DNA from: Pedosphaera sp.
GTDB taxonomy: Bacteria; Verrucomicrobiota; Verrucomicrobiia; Limisphaerales; UBA9464
Length of the DNA: 27,651 nt
Assembly (NCBI GenBank): GCA_009695405.1
Contig: SIAZ01000009.1
Coordinates: forward strand, 1 to 27,651
Reading direction: 5' to 3'
Shown piece after piece: positions 7,527 to 16,324 of the stretch. A model generated the notes under the pieces. It ran no database searches. It was not told where the DNA came from and saw nothing but the letters and a program-made list of their open reading frames with translations. Position 1 is the stretch's first letter. Each line of letters opens with the position of its first letter. The position numbers and the translations under genes were made by a program.

Positions 7527-8642
7527 TCAAGCTAAAGAGGAAGTGGATCGAACGGGAAACTCTAACAGGGCTCGGGTTCCACCACCCTTCATTGATTCTA
7601 ATCGAAAGATTGCGCATTCGCCGTAAATCTGAGCCAAACGCGCGCGACAATTAGATGTCCCAACACCTGATCCGACCCCTCGATCGAGACTGAGTTCACA
7701 TCCCGTGTCCTCCACTTCAATGCGGATACGATCTAGAGGCATCAACTGCGCCCGGATGAGAATAGTACAAGCACCAATTGTCGGTTCTAGGCCGTGTTTA
7801 ATGGCATTCTCAACCAGAGGTTGAAGCAACAAACTAGGAATCTTTACTTTATAGGTATCCGGATCCAGTTGATGGCGAACCTGCAATCGTGCTCCAAACC
7901 GCATTTTTTCTAAGGCAAGATAACGGTCGATAAAAGCCATCTCTTCGGCCAGCGGGACCAGAGGATTACCGGACTGATCCAAGGTGTGACGCAACAATCC
8001 AGCCAAAGTTACTAGCATAGTGTCAGCGGCATCCACGTCGCGGTACATTAAAGTGCCAATTCCGTTCAACGCATTAAAAAGAAAATGCGGATTCAACTGC
8101 ATTTGAAGAGCGTACAAACGTGCCGAAGTGAGTCGGTTTTCAAGTTCCAAAAGCCGTCGTTCGCGTTCTTCAAGACTTCGGAAATAAACCAACGCATGGG
8201 CGATTGTTACTACCACCCAATAAACAAGGACATTAAAGAAAAAGGTAGCGACCAAGACATAACGAAGAACATCGTTGATTGGTTTTCCTATCCCTCGGCC
8301 CGGCAGAATAGGTTCGACAACTAGGGTCCGTAGAAGAATCCAAACAAGCGAAAAGACCACTCCAGCGACACCGTGTAAAACGACCCGGAGTCGCCACTGA
8401 GATCCGTCTAAAGGAAAAAAACGAGTCAATCGGAAAGCCGGCAAAGAGAGCACAGCAAAAAGAAACCAATCTGCCAACGCTCCAGAAACTGCCGATACCC
8501 AGAGCACTCCATCGCCGAGTTTTGATGCTTTTAGATAGTATTGTCCTGCGAAAGCGAGAGCGATGAGTAACCAGACGAATCCATAGATCAGGACTCTCTT
8601 ACAAAAAACTTTTTGAGACGGGTTCCACACCTGCACAAACAA
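7527..8642 (-). CDS. LytS/YehU-type membrane sensor histidine kinase
   Basis: 371 residues from a TTG start; a GTG two codons later is an alternative. Four probable membrane segments lie at about 18-35, 48-70, 88-108 and 128-152. They are followed by a short coiled linker (LEERERRLLELENRL) and a His_kinase domain, with the phosphorylated His186 in QMQLNPHFLFNALN. The ATPase part shows the N box LLQPLVENAIKHG (Asn279), EVEDTG, and the glycine-rich GVGSGVGTSNCRARL. There is no recognisable periplasmic sensor domain, so the signal is probably sensed in or near the membrane. It is transcribed just ahead of the LytTR regulator. Confidence 0.92.
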   Translation of the reverse strand: MFVQVWNPSQKVFCKRVLIYGFVWLLIALAFAGQYYLKASKLGDGVLWVSAVSGALADWFLFAVLSLPAFRLTRFFPLDGSQWRLRVVLHGVAGVVFSLVWILLRTLVVEPILPGRGIGKPINDVLRYVLVATFFFNVLVYWVVVTIAHALVYFRSLEERERRLLELENRLTSARLYALQMQLNPHFLFNALNGIGTLMYRDVDAADTMLVTLAGLLRHTLDQSGNPLVPLAEEMAFIDRYLALEKMRFGARLQVRHQLDPDTYKVKIPSLLLQPLVENAIKHGLEPTIGACTILIRAQLMPLDRIRIEVEDTGCELSLDRGVGSGVGTSNCRARLAQIYGECAIFRLESMKGGGTRALLEFPVRSTSSLA

Positions 8643-8778
8643 AGACTTAAGGTCGATTCTGGTTTGGGGAAGAAGGAATCGCGCGGGCGTGTTAGAAATT
8701 TCAACTCAATAAAAGCCTCATCAAGTTTTTGCCTTCGAAATATCAGCCCGAAAGGCTACTAGCTTGCCATATAGAGCG

Positions 8779-8813
8779 AATAAAAGGTGAGATGGCTGAT
8801 TTAACACCTCACC
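8779..8813 (-). terminator. probable terminator after rimO
   Basis: On the minus strand, GGTGAG/CTCACC (8813-8808 and 8791-8786) forms a 6-bp stem with a 16-base loop followed by TTTTATT. It lies about 30 bases beyond the rimO stop, between rimO and the kinase gene, which suggests separate transcription units. The large loop lowers confidence. Confidence 0.5.
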
Positions 8814-8843
8814 GAGCGAACGATGTTCAATTAGAGAAAGAGC

Positions 8844-10538
8844 TTAGATAGGTTCGGCAATCAAATCGTAGTCGGTGTGGCCGATAATCCGGACCGTAGC
8901 AAATCGCCCCAGAGGCAGGGTGCCTCGAACGTAAACTCGACCATCAATGTCTGGGGCGTCGGCTTCACCCCGAGCCATTAGGTAACGACCGGTAAGCTTC
9001 GCCAACGAAGCATCTTCGCCTCGGATCAATCCGTGTTCCCAAGAACGGACATTTGCCTTGTTCAAATCTTTGACCGATGCCTCACCTTCAATAAGGACTC
9101 GGAGAGTGCGCCCCATAAAGGCTTCAGATACACCCACCGCGACGGTATGCTGAGCGGCCATAGCCAAATCACGACGCTTCTGACGCGTCTTTGGTGACAC
9201 CTGTTTTTCCATCTTTCCAGCGATGGTTCCATCCTCTTTGGAATAAGCAAAAACACCGAGTCGTTCGAAGCGCGTTTCCTCAATGAAGCGGAGCAGAGTC
9301 TTAAAATGAGTTTCGGTTTCACCCGGAAATCCAACGATAAAGGTCGTCCGTAAGGCGATACTAGGAATGCCAGTACGTATCCGCTGGATTAGTTCTCGAA
9401 TATATTCCCCTGAGGTTTCGCGGCGCATACGCGACAACATATCGTCGTGGATGTGTTGTAATGGCATATCCACATAGCGCGCCACCTTGGGGCATTCGGC
9501 GATCGTTTGGATCAATTCATCGGTCCAGTGAGCCGGATGCGTATAGAGCAACCGAATCCAAAAGTGACCCTTGAGTGCGTTCAGTTCTCTCAGAAGAGTG
9601 CAGAGCGTCGTGGCATCGACTGGCAAAGCTTTAGTGGCGGCTGTGAAACGATCTGGTGATGCAATGGCTCGGCTGTGGTTGGGTCGTAGATCCAGACCGT
9701 AATACGTAGAATCTTGAGAAATGAGATTTAGTTCTTTGACTCCATCGGCAATGAGAGCTTTGGCCTCCGAGACAATGTCTTTCTGAGTTCGACTACGGTG
9801 CGAACCACGCATCCGAGGGATGATGCAGAAACTACAAGGATGGTTACATCCCTCGGCGATTTTGACGTAAGCAAAATGCTTTGGGGTTAGTCGGAAGCGG
9901 GGTGTCTCAAACTGAGGAATGTAGAGCGGTCGAGCGGTGACATCGACCGAAGGGGCGGCCGCCTCGGCGGCGGTTAAAGCGATCCGAGTTTTGCCAAACC
10001 GATCCGTCGGACGAAGAGACTCTTCATGATCGTGAGTGACGGGAGATTTATCCTCGAGTTCCTGAAGGCGACCCTTGACTTTAGAACGAATCGATTTACT
10101 GGAATCGGTGCTGACGGAAGGAGTTTGGATTCGAGCGGCTCGCTTTGCGATGGCATCTTCGACCAAAGCGCCAACCTGTTCTACCTGATCAATCCCCATA
10201 AAGACATCGACTTCCGGCATAAGCTTGGGAAGTTCATCACGAAATCGCTGTGGCATACATCCTGAAACGATGAGGGCTTGGCCGCGGTTGGAGGCTTTAC
10301 GCAGTTCATTTTGCTCGAGGATAGTGTCAATTGATTCCTCCTGAGCGGCATCAATAAACGAGCAAGTATTGACGATGACAGCATCGGCTAGGGAAGCGTC
10401 ATTCACGATTTCGACTCCCGCTTTTAGCAGAGAGCCCAGCATAATTTCGGCATCGACCAAATTCTTGGCGCAACCGAGGGAAATTAATCCGACTCGGCGT
10501 GGAGGTGGAACCATTCCCGCTGACTTCATCTTGATCAC
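8844..10538 (-). CDS. rimO: ribosomal protein S12 methylthiotransferase RimO, with insert
   Basis: RimO is a radical-SAM enzyme that methylthiolates an aspartate of ribosomal protein S12. The N-terminal MTTase domain has LISLGCAKNLVD with Cys23, then Cys59 (NTCSF) and Cys94 (SGCMPQR), which bind one Fe-S cluster. The radical-SAM motif CNHPCSFC (Cys231/235/238) binds the second. The C-terminal TRAM domain carries DAPDIDGRVYV, a RimO hallmark that separates it from MiaB. The length is 564 residues against about 440 usual. The excess is mainly a charged, low-complexity insert at about 135-210 between the MTTase and radical-SAM domains, plus a smaller insert at about 283-308 (RPNHSRAIASPDRF). The start is GTG at 10538, with ATG at 10529 as an alternative. 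It is transcribed in the same direction as the PQQ gene, but 305 bases separate it from that gene's stop. Confidence 0.95.
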   Translation of the reverse strand: MIKMKSAGMVPPPRRVGLISLGCAKNLVDAEIMLGSLLKAGVEIVNDASLADAVIVNTCSFIDAAQEESIDTILEQNELRKASNRGQALIVSGCMPQRFRDELPKLMPEVDVFMGIDQVEQVGALVEDAIAKRAARIQTPSVSTDSSKSIRSKVKGRLQELEDKSPVTHDHEESLRPTDRFGKTRIALTAAEAAAPSVDVTARPLYIPQFETPRFRLTPKHFAYVKIAEGCNHPCSFCIIPRMRGSHRSRTQKDIVSEAKALIADGVKELNLISQDSTYYGLDLRPNHSRAIASPDRFTAATKALPVDATTLCTLLRELNALKGHFWIRLLYTHPAHWTDELIQTIAECPKVARYVDMPLQHIHDDMLSRMRRETSGEYIRELIQRIRTGIPSIALRTTFIVGFPGETETHFKTLLRFIEETRFERLGVFAYSKEDGTIAGKMEKQVSPKTRQKRRDLAMAAQHTVAVGVSEAFMGRTLRVLIEGEASVKDLNKANVRSWEHGLIRGEDASLAKLTGRYLMARGEADAPDIDGRVYVRGTLPLGRFATVRIIGHTDYDLIAEPI

Positions 10539-10807
10539 TGTTAGGCGAGCTTAGAGCGATTGAATATGCAGCGGCAATCCTTCAAACCAAGAGATACGCG
10601 ACCGGCCTGACTTTCGAGGCTATAAAATAACCTGCGATCTAGGTCTAAACTGAGCTAGACCGAATCCTTTTGGCGGCATCAGGCTGACCTAAATGAGGAC
10701 ATGCGTTTGAGGAGAGAGAATATGCAGTCACTGATTCTATCCATTAAGCCAGCGCACTTTGATGACTGGGAATTTATAGATCGCGCGCCCGAAATGGACT
10801 GAGCGGA
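10539..10807. other. 269-base gap between rimO and the PQQ-propeller gene
   Basis: Apart from the short frame at 10722-10802, no gene, hairpin terminator or RNA gene is visible. The rimO promoter should lie here on the minus strand, but I see no clear -35/-10 pair. Confidence 0.4.
10722..10802 (+). CDS. possible 26-residue small protein
   Basis: ATG at 10722 is preceded by TTGAGGAGAGAGAATA, one of the few good purine-rich Shine-Dalgarno-like tracts in the window, and followed by 26 sense codons (MQSLILSIKPAHFDDWEFID...). It sits alone in the gap between rimO and the PQQ gene (10539-10807), on the opposite strand to both. No homologue is recognised, and a frame this short can arise by chance. 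Confidence 0.2.
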   Translation: MQSLILSIKPAHFDDWEFIDRAPEMD

Positions 10808-12040
10808 TTAGGAGACATTTCCAGAACCTCGAAGGTCAAGGCAAAGGAGTTCACCCTTCCAATTGCGGATGTAGAGCCGGCCATTAGAAAGTACCGGTGC
10901 TGTCCAAAATTTGCCGCCAGAAACTTGGGCTCGGGCTATCTCGTCGTACTTGTCTGAAGAACCTTTGACCACGACCAACTCCCCACGACCTGTCAACCAA
11001 AGGATTTTACCATCAGCGGCAGAAAGTGCCCCCGTCTCTGCTTTTGGGCTTTCCCAGACCAATCGACCGGTAGCGATGTCGAAACATTTAAGGTGTGAAT
11101 CTCCATCGCCACCATCGCCATCGAGGCCATAGACCCGACCATCTAGAACAACAGGGGACTGCATGTGGGCCCGGAGCAATTTATGTTTCCACAGTTCAGT
11201 GGCTGATGAGTCAGTAAAGCGGATCGCTGTTGCTCCGGTGCCGTAACCGGAAGTCAGGAGCATAATATCGCCAGAGATCACTGGATCAGCGGCGTTAACA
11301 TCATATTTTGTTTTCCAGGGATATCGCCAGAATTCTCGGCCAGTGTCGGGTTCGATGGCGATAACATGGCGGAAGCTAAATAAGGCGAGAGCTTGTTGGT
11401 TTCCGATTTGGAAGGGGACAGGTGTACTGTATCCACCGGATCCTTGTCCATTTAGCCAGACCTTTCTACCGGTTGTTTTATCTAGCCCGACTCCTGCATC
11501 GCCGGCATTAAAGATCACCAGTCCCTTGTGAATGTAGGGAGCACCTGCGAAGCCCCATTCCGGAGTCTTTGCACCCAGATTTGAGGCGAGTTCTTGCTGC
11601 CAAACGAGCTCGCCTGTGGAGGCATTAAGGCAGAGCACTCGACCGGATTTAGAAACTGTGTAGAGGCGATCGCCATCCAAGGTGGGGGTGGCACTCGTGC
11701 CGCCTTCGTAATAATGATCCGCCAACGGTTGAGGGTAGGAGTAGCGCCAAAGTTCCTTACCGCTAATGCTGTCTAGGCAAAGGATACTGTCGTTGCCTTT
11801 GTTTTTTTGCCCATCGTGACCGGTCGTGAAAAGCCGGTTTCCAGCTACGACCATTCCGGAAAATCCAGCACCAACAGCACTCTTCCAAACTTGTTTAGGC
11901 TGTCCAGCGGGCCAAGCTCCTAACCAGTTTTTCTCCTTAGAAACACCGTTGGCGTCCGGACCACGGAAGCGTGGCCAATCCGCACCGTAAGCAGAGCCAA
12001 GGAGTCCGGTGCTTAGAATAAGACAAGCAAGTGTGCGCAT
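10808..12040 (-). CDS. secreted PQQ-like beta-propeller repeat protein
   Basis: About 410 residues from the ATG at 12040. The frame is open further upstream to 12154, but that extension is Lys-rich and unlike a leader. The internal ATG gives a good signal peptide, MRTLACLILSTGLLGSAYG, followed by ADWPRFRGPDANGVS, the usual mature start of this family. The rest is propeller blades with repeated aromatic/Gly motifs: ILCLDSISGKELWRY, VLCLNASTGELVWQQ, GLDKTTGRKVWLNG, AIEPDTGREFWRYPW, CFDIATGRLVWESP and LLCLDLRGSG. Members of this family often lack any demonstrated PQQ binding and serve as periplasmic scaffolds or outer-membrane assembly-like proteins. No enzymatic residues can be pointed out. It is divergent from the protease gene, with a shared 160-base promoter region. 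Confidence 0.85.
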   Translation of the reverse strand: MRTLACLILSTGLLGSAYGADWPRFRGPDANGVSKEKNWLGAWPAGQPKQVWKSAVGAGFSGMVVAGNRLFTTGHDGQKNKGNDSILCLDSISGKELWRYSYPQPLADHYYEGGTSATPTLDGDRLYTVSKSGRVLCLNASTGELVWQQELASNLGAKTPEWGFAGAPYIHKGLVIFNAGDAGVGLDKTTGRKVWLNGQGSGGYSTPVPFQIGNQQALALFSFRHVIAIEPDTGREFWRYPWKTKYDVNAADPVISGDIMLLTSGYGTGATAIRFTDSSATELWKHKLLRAHMQSPVVLDGRVYGLDGDGGDGDSHLKCFDIATGRLVWESPKAETGALSAADGKILWLTGRGELVVVKGSSDKYDEIARAQVSGGKFWTAPVLSNGRLYIRNWKGELLCLDLRGSGNVS

Positions 12041-12200
12041 CAGGAAGAAGGGTATGCGTGAAGCTTCAGGCGTCAATGCAGCGTCTCGATCGAATGAAAA
12101 AGTGAGACACAGGATTTCTTTCTTCTTTTTGATTCTTGCGCCTTTGAGCTTCATCTTAGAAGGGTCTGAGTCAGCTTGTGCGACAGTCAGACCTTTGATT

Positions 12201-14681
12201 ATGGATTTTGTGTTTTCTTATCCTTGGCTCAGTCAAACTTTTCGATGTTACCTTGTTTTTGTCACTGTGGTGATGGGTGGAATCACCGGCCTTTTCGGGG
12301 CTTCGATAGGTGAGATGCCCTCGAGAATCAAGACCGAGATCGAGGGTGTCCCTGCTTTGCCCGATCCAAAGATGGCGCGTCATGGGTTGCAGTTGGCTCG
12401 TAATATCGGACTACCGGCACCCGATCTCAGTGCTGCCTTCCTCGAAGATCAGTCTGCAGAAAAAGTAACACAAGCCAAGTCACCTCGACGCCTTGGCATA
12501 AAGCGTCCACTAAGTGAGGTTAAACCTGCTGCCGCTGAGTGGACTATTTTGGCGGATGGGAGTCGTGTCTGGACGGGGCAATTTGAATCAGTTGGGGCCT
12601 TAGGCATCCGATTGCATTTTACTTCTGTGACCCTTCCTCCTAGGGGCGTGCTCATTGTTTATGATCCGGAAAATCCAGATCAAGCGGAAGGCCCCTTCGA
12701 TACAGCCTATCTAGCGGGACGCGACAGTTTTTGGTCATCCACCGTTTATTCTGGGGTTGTGGTCGTGGAAGCGCAGGTTTCCGCTGGCAGCAGATTAGCC
12801 GAATTCAGTCTCACGGAACTCACCCATAACTATCGTCAATTAGGGGCGGGCGAAGCTAAATCAGCGCAAGCTTGCGAGTTAGACTTCGGATGTGAATTGC
12901 CCCAATGGGGAACCGCAGGTGCGGCGGTATCGGGAATTGGAGTTGTCTCGGAGGGCGGGGTTATTTTTTGCACGGGTTGCCTGTTAAATGATCAAGATCC
13001 AGCCCCTTTATCTAACTATTATTTAACGGCGGCCCATTGCGTTCTAGACCAAGAAGAGGCTGATTCGGTTGAACTTTATTGGTTGTACCAAACAACCTCT
13101 TGCAAGGGCCCCAAACCGAATATTTCCACCGTTCTCCGGACGCGTGGCGGAGGCGAGATTTTGTCGCGTCGAGCACGGGGTGAACAACGTCATCGAAATG
13201 ATCATATCTTTCTCCAATTGCGCGGCGTAATTCCGCTCGGAGTCACTTATGCCGGCTGGTCGACGAATAGCCTAGCAGTCGATGAAACTGTAACCTGTAT
13301 TCACCATCCCGATGGCGGTTACAAACGAATTAGTCACGGGACTATCGATTCAATATATTCAACGGACAATTTTTGGTATATTATTTGGTTACCCAATCGA
13401 GGTGTGACAGAAGAAGGGAGTTCTGGAGGTCCACTTTTCAACGCAAACAAGCAGGTAATTGGGCAGTTATTAGGTGGATTTTCAAATTGTAAGAATAGTA
13501 ACCTTGAGGATCAATTTGACTATTTCGGGAGGTTTTCGATCACCTTTGAGTTCGTGCATTACTGGTTGCTCAATGAAGAGTTACCTCCTGTTCCGGTTAA
13601 TGACGCGTTTGAGTCGCCCAAGATTTTAAACGGTTTTTCTGGCACACTCTCTGACAATAATCTCCGAGGATCTCGGCAAATCGGCGAGCCCTCGATTGAT
13701 ACAATTGTCGGCGGGACCTCGTTGTGGTATGTTTGGACAGCTCCAGAATCAGGTCAGGCCACTTTTGATACACTTGGCAGTGCTGTTGATACTCTTTTAG
13801 CTGTTTACACGGGAATAACTCTTGGTGGGATCACCTTAAAAGCGGAGAATGACGATCGTGTCTTTGGGAAAGTGTCACAGAGCAAGGTTGAGTTGACCGT
13901 GGTGAAGGGGACCCAGTACAGAATTGCGGTCGATAGTTACGATGCGAATTTCAACCCCGCACTATCGCCGATCATTTTGAATTGGTTTTTGCCAGGAGGG
14001 CCAATTGGAGGTGGGGGCAACGACAGCTTTAGCAAAGCAACAACACTGATCGGAACTAATGGGCAAGTTCGTGGGGCTAACCTCAATTACAGCCGAGAAA
14101 TAGGGGAACCAACCCATCAACCGGTTGGGTTTTCAGCGGCCCGAATTGGGCAACGATCCGCTTGGTGGTCTTGGACGGCGCCTGCATCTCAAAGGGTAAC
14201 CTTTGATACTTTAGGGAGTTCCTTCGACACAGTGATTGCTGTTTACACTGGGAGTTCCTTGGCATCGTTGATTCCGGTGACCCAGAACGATGATATCAAT
14301 GGCGGCATCGTGCAGAGTCGAGTTACCTTCGACGCTGAGAGCGGTGCGGTCTACTGGATTGCCGTGGACGGATTCCGTTTGGCAACACCTCTTCAAGTGG
14401 ACCAGAGGGAAGGCACTATCGTGCTTAATTGGAGTCGGGCAGTTCCACTGATTATCGAAGGGCGCTGGAGCACAAATCTGTTGGTAGAAATTAGTTATGC
14501 ATCAGAGGTCGGGCGTTCTTATAGACTTGAGTCGACGACAGATTTAGGTCAGGTGCCGGTTGTTTGGACGTGGACCCGATTGGAAAACCAAATTGGTAAT
14601 GGGTCGACGAAGATATTTGTGGACCCGTCACCGAATCGACTGGAAGTGCAGCGGAAATATTATCGAATCGTCACGTTTTAA
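12201..14681 (+). CDS. secreted lysyl-endopeptidase-like serine protease with two C-terminal repeats
   Basis: 826 residues from the ATG at 12201. An upstream in-frame start at 12009 would overlap the divergent gene's coding region, and its N-terminus looks unlike a leader. A hydrophobic signal segment lies at about 15-38, followed by a propeptide-like region to about 235. The chymotrypsin-fold protease domain follows: His279 in LTAAHCVL, Asp334 in HRNDHIFL, and Ser408 in GVTEEGSSGGPLF, with GQLLGG after it. The Ser408 context and paired cysteines resemble Achromobacter lysyl endopeptidase. After it come two related repeats of about 130 residues (467-597 and 607-747), each with WYVWTAP/WWSWTAP and FDTLGS..DT..AVYTG, like pre-peptidase C-terminal-type beta-sandwiches. 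A C-terminal module (SYRLESTTDLG...) ends KYYRIVTF. It probably degrades proteins outside the cell; the cleavage preference is not established. Confidence 0.88.
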   Translation: MDFVFSYPWLSQTFRCYLVFVTVVMGGITGLFGASIGEMPSRIKTEIEGVPALPDPKMARHGLQLARNIGLPAPDLSAAFLEDQSAEKVTQAKSPRRLGIKRPLSEVKPAAAEWTILADGSRVWTGQFESVGALGIRLHFTSVTLPPRGVLIVYDPENPDQAEGPFDTAYLAGRDSFWSSTVYSGVVVVEAQVSAGSRLAEFSLTELTHNYRQLGAGEAKSAQACELDFGCELPQWGTAGAAVSGIGVVSEGGVIFCTGCLLNDQDPAPLSNYYLTAAHCVLDQEEADSVELYWLYQTTSCKGPKPNISTVLRTRGGGEILSRRARGEQRHRNDHIFLQLRGVIPLGVTYAGWSTNSLAVDETVTCIHHPDGGYKRISHGTIDSIYSTDNFWYIIWLPNRGVTEEGSSGGPLFNANKQVIGQLLGGFSNCKNSNLEDQFDYFGRFSITFEFVHYWLLNEELPPVPVNDAFESPKILNGFSGTLSDNNLRGSRQIGEPSIDTIVGGTSLWYVWTAPESGQATFDTLGSAVDTLLAVYTGITLGGITLKAENDDRVFGKVSQSKVELTVVKGTQYRIAVDSYDANFNPALSPIILNWFLPGGPIGGGGNDSFSKATTLIGTNGQVRGANLNYSREIGEPTHQPVGFSAARIGQRSAWWSWTAPASQRVTFDTLGSSFDTVIAVYTGSSLASLIPVTQNDDINGGIVQSRVTFDAESGAVYWIAVDGFRLATPLQVDQREGTIVLNWSRAVPLIIEGRWSTNLLVEISYASEVGRSYRLESTTDLGQVPVVWTWTRLENQIGNGSTKIFVDPSPNRLEVQRKYYRIVTF

Positions 14682-14908
14682 TAGTGAGAGTTATCAAGAT
14701 AAAGCATCGATGAGTTATTAGAGTGAGCCATTGTTTAAGATTAAAGAGAGATGTTGCCCTTCTCTTCGGACTTGTATCGACGAGCAGAATGATCCCTATG
14801 TAGTTCAATTTCCCCCGTTCCTGAGAAATCCTCTTAGGGAAGGTGGACGATCAATCTATCATCGCCGCTTGCTCCGCGGGGAGTTGCGCCGTTAGCCTAA
14901 ATCCGTAG

Positions 14909-16279
14909 ATGCATTCTGTACTTATTTCAGGAGGACGGGTGATCGATCCAGCAAACAGTGTCGATGCGTTGACTGACGTCCTATTGACCGACGGTCGGAT
15001 TGCGGCGATCGGGCTTGGCTTGTCAGCACCCTTGGGAACGGAGCGGGTGGATGCCACCGGTTTGGTCGTCGTACCAGGGTTGATTGATCTTCATGTCCAT
15101 TTTCGGGAACCCGGCCAAACGGCGAAAGAGACCATATTAACTGGATCACAGGCGGCGGCACGCGGTGGATTTACCACTGTCGTCTGCATGCCCAATACTT
15201 CACCCAGTATTGATTCGGCGGCGACCGTGTCATTGATCCAAGAACGCGCTAGGAAATGTCCCGTGCGAGTCGAGATTGCAGGGGCTTTGAGCAAGGGGAT
15301 TTCCGGTGAAGAATTAGCACCGATAGGTTCATTAGCGAAGGCAGGGGTCGTTGTTTTATCCGATGACGGTCGCTGCATTCAGGACAATGATTTAATGCGA
15401 CGCGCTCTAGAATACGCGCGTCAGTTTAGATTGCCGGTAATGGACCATTGTCAGGACTATAGTCTGGTGAAAGACGGGGTTATGCACGAAGGGTTGCATA
15501 GTCTTCGATTAGGTCTGCGCGGATGGCCCTCAGCCGGTGAAGAAATGATTGTAGCGCGGAACATTCTTCTGGCGGAGCAGACCGGTACACCGATTCATTG
15601 CCAGCATGTGAGTTCGGCTGGAAGTGTCCGATTGATCCGTGAAGCGAAAAAACGTGGCGTGCCGATTTCGGGCGAAGCGTGTCCGCACCATTTTACTTTA
15701 ACTGACGCCTGTGTGGCGGGGAGTGTTGTGTTTTGGGAAACGGACGGAGCGGAGTTGCTAGGGCGAGGAGTGGGTGGAACTGGGCAACCGGAGTGGCCGG
15801 TGTACCACACTCATTTTAAGATGAACCCGCCGCTACGTTCAGCCGCAGACCGAGAGGCCATCTTGGCTGGGTTAGTAGACGGCACCCTAGAAATTATTTC
15901 TAGCGATCATGCGCCCCATACCGAGTCGGAAAAAGATGTGGAGTTTGATTACGCGCCCTTCGGCATTACCGGTTTGGAAGTCGAATTGGCTTTGACCCTG
16001 ATGCAACTTTTTCACACGGATCGTATGGGACTTTCCGACATCATCGCCAAGCTAACCCTCAATCCGGCTCGTTTTTTGAATCTCTCTGGGGGACGAGGCA
16101 CTTTGTCGATTGGGGCATTGGGCGATGTGACACTGATCGATCCCTCGGCCGAATGGGTTTGCGATCGAACCAACACCGCAAGCAAGTGTCGCAATAATCC
16201 ATTTCATGGTTGGACATTAAGGGGCAAAGTTACTCGGACAATCGTGGGTGGCCAGACTGTGTATGTAAGTAGTTCTTGA
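14909..16279 (+). CDS. pyrC: dihydroorotase, class I type
   Basis: 456 residues. It catalyses reversible cyclisation of carbamoyl-aspartate to dihydroorotate in pyrimidine synthesis. Metal and substrate residues are in place: DLHVHFREPGQ (His62, His64, Arg66), VCMPNT, LSDDGRC (Asp152/153), MDHCQD (His180), CQHVSSAGS (His233), GEACPHHFTLTD, and IISSDHAPH (Asp333, His335). After ACPHHFTLTD there is an insert of about 30 residues (270-302, GSVVFWETDGAELLGRG...) before KMNPPLR, where most relatives have only a few residues. A pyrB gene, often adjacent, is not in the window. The 227 bases upstream hold no gene, and no clear promoter or Shine-Dalgarno sequence is seen before the ATG. Confidence 0.93.
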   Translation: MHSVLISGGRVIDPANSVDALTDVLLTDGRIAAIGLGLSAPLGTERVDATGLVVVPGLIDLHVHFREPGQTAKETILTGSQAAARGGFTTVVCMPNTSPSIDSAATVSLIQERARKCPVRVEIAGALSKGISGEELAPIGSLAKAGVVVLSDDGRCIQDNDLMRRALEYARQFRLPVMDHCQDYSLVKDGVMHEGLHSLRLGLRGWPSAGEEMIVARNILLAEQTGTPIHCQHVSSAGSVRLIREAKKRGVPISGEACPHHFTLTDACVAGSVVFWETDGAELLGRGVGGTGQPEWPVYHTHFKMNPPLRSAADREAILAGLVDGTLEIISSDHAPHTESEKDVEFDYAPFGITGLEVELALTLMQLFHTDRMGLSDIIAKLTLNPARFLNLSGGRGTLSIGALGDVTLIDPSAEWVCDRTNTASKCRNNPFHGWTLRGKVTRTIVGGQTVYVSSS

Positions 16280-16324
16280 AGAGTTTAAGCTGGATATTAA
16301 GAGAGATTAAGTGCAAGCTTTCTT

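Noticed and set aside
8880..8887. A second GCCGATAA (sigma-28 -10-like)
   Set aside because: It lies inside rimO on the antisense strand with no matching -35 and no gene behind it.
6617..10690. Similar strings TCCTTTTGGCG(..)TCAGG at 6617 and 10665
   Set aside because: Only about 16-20 bases match with a gap; no further copies noticed, so it is not a convincing repeat family.
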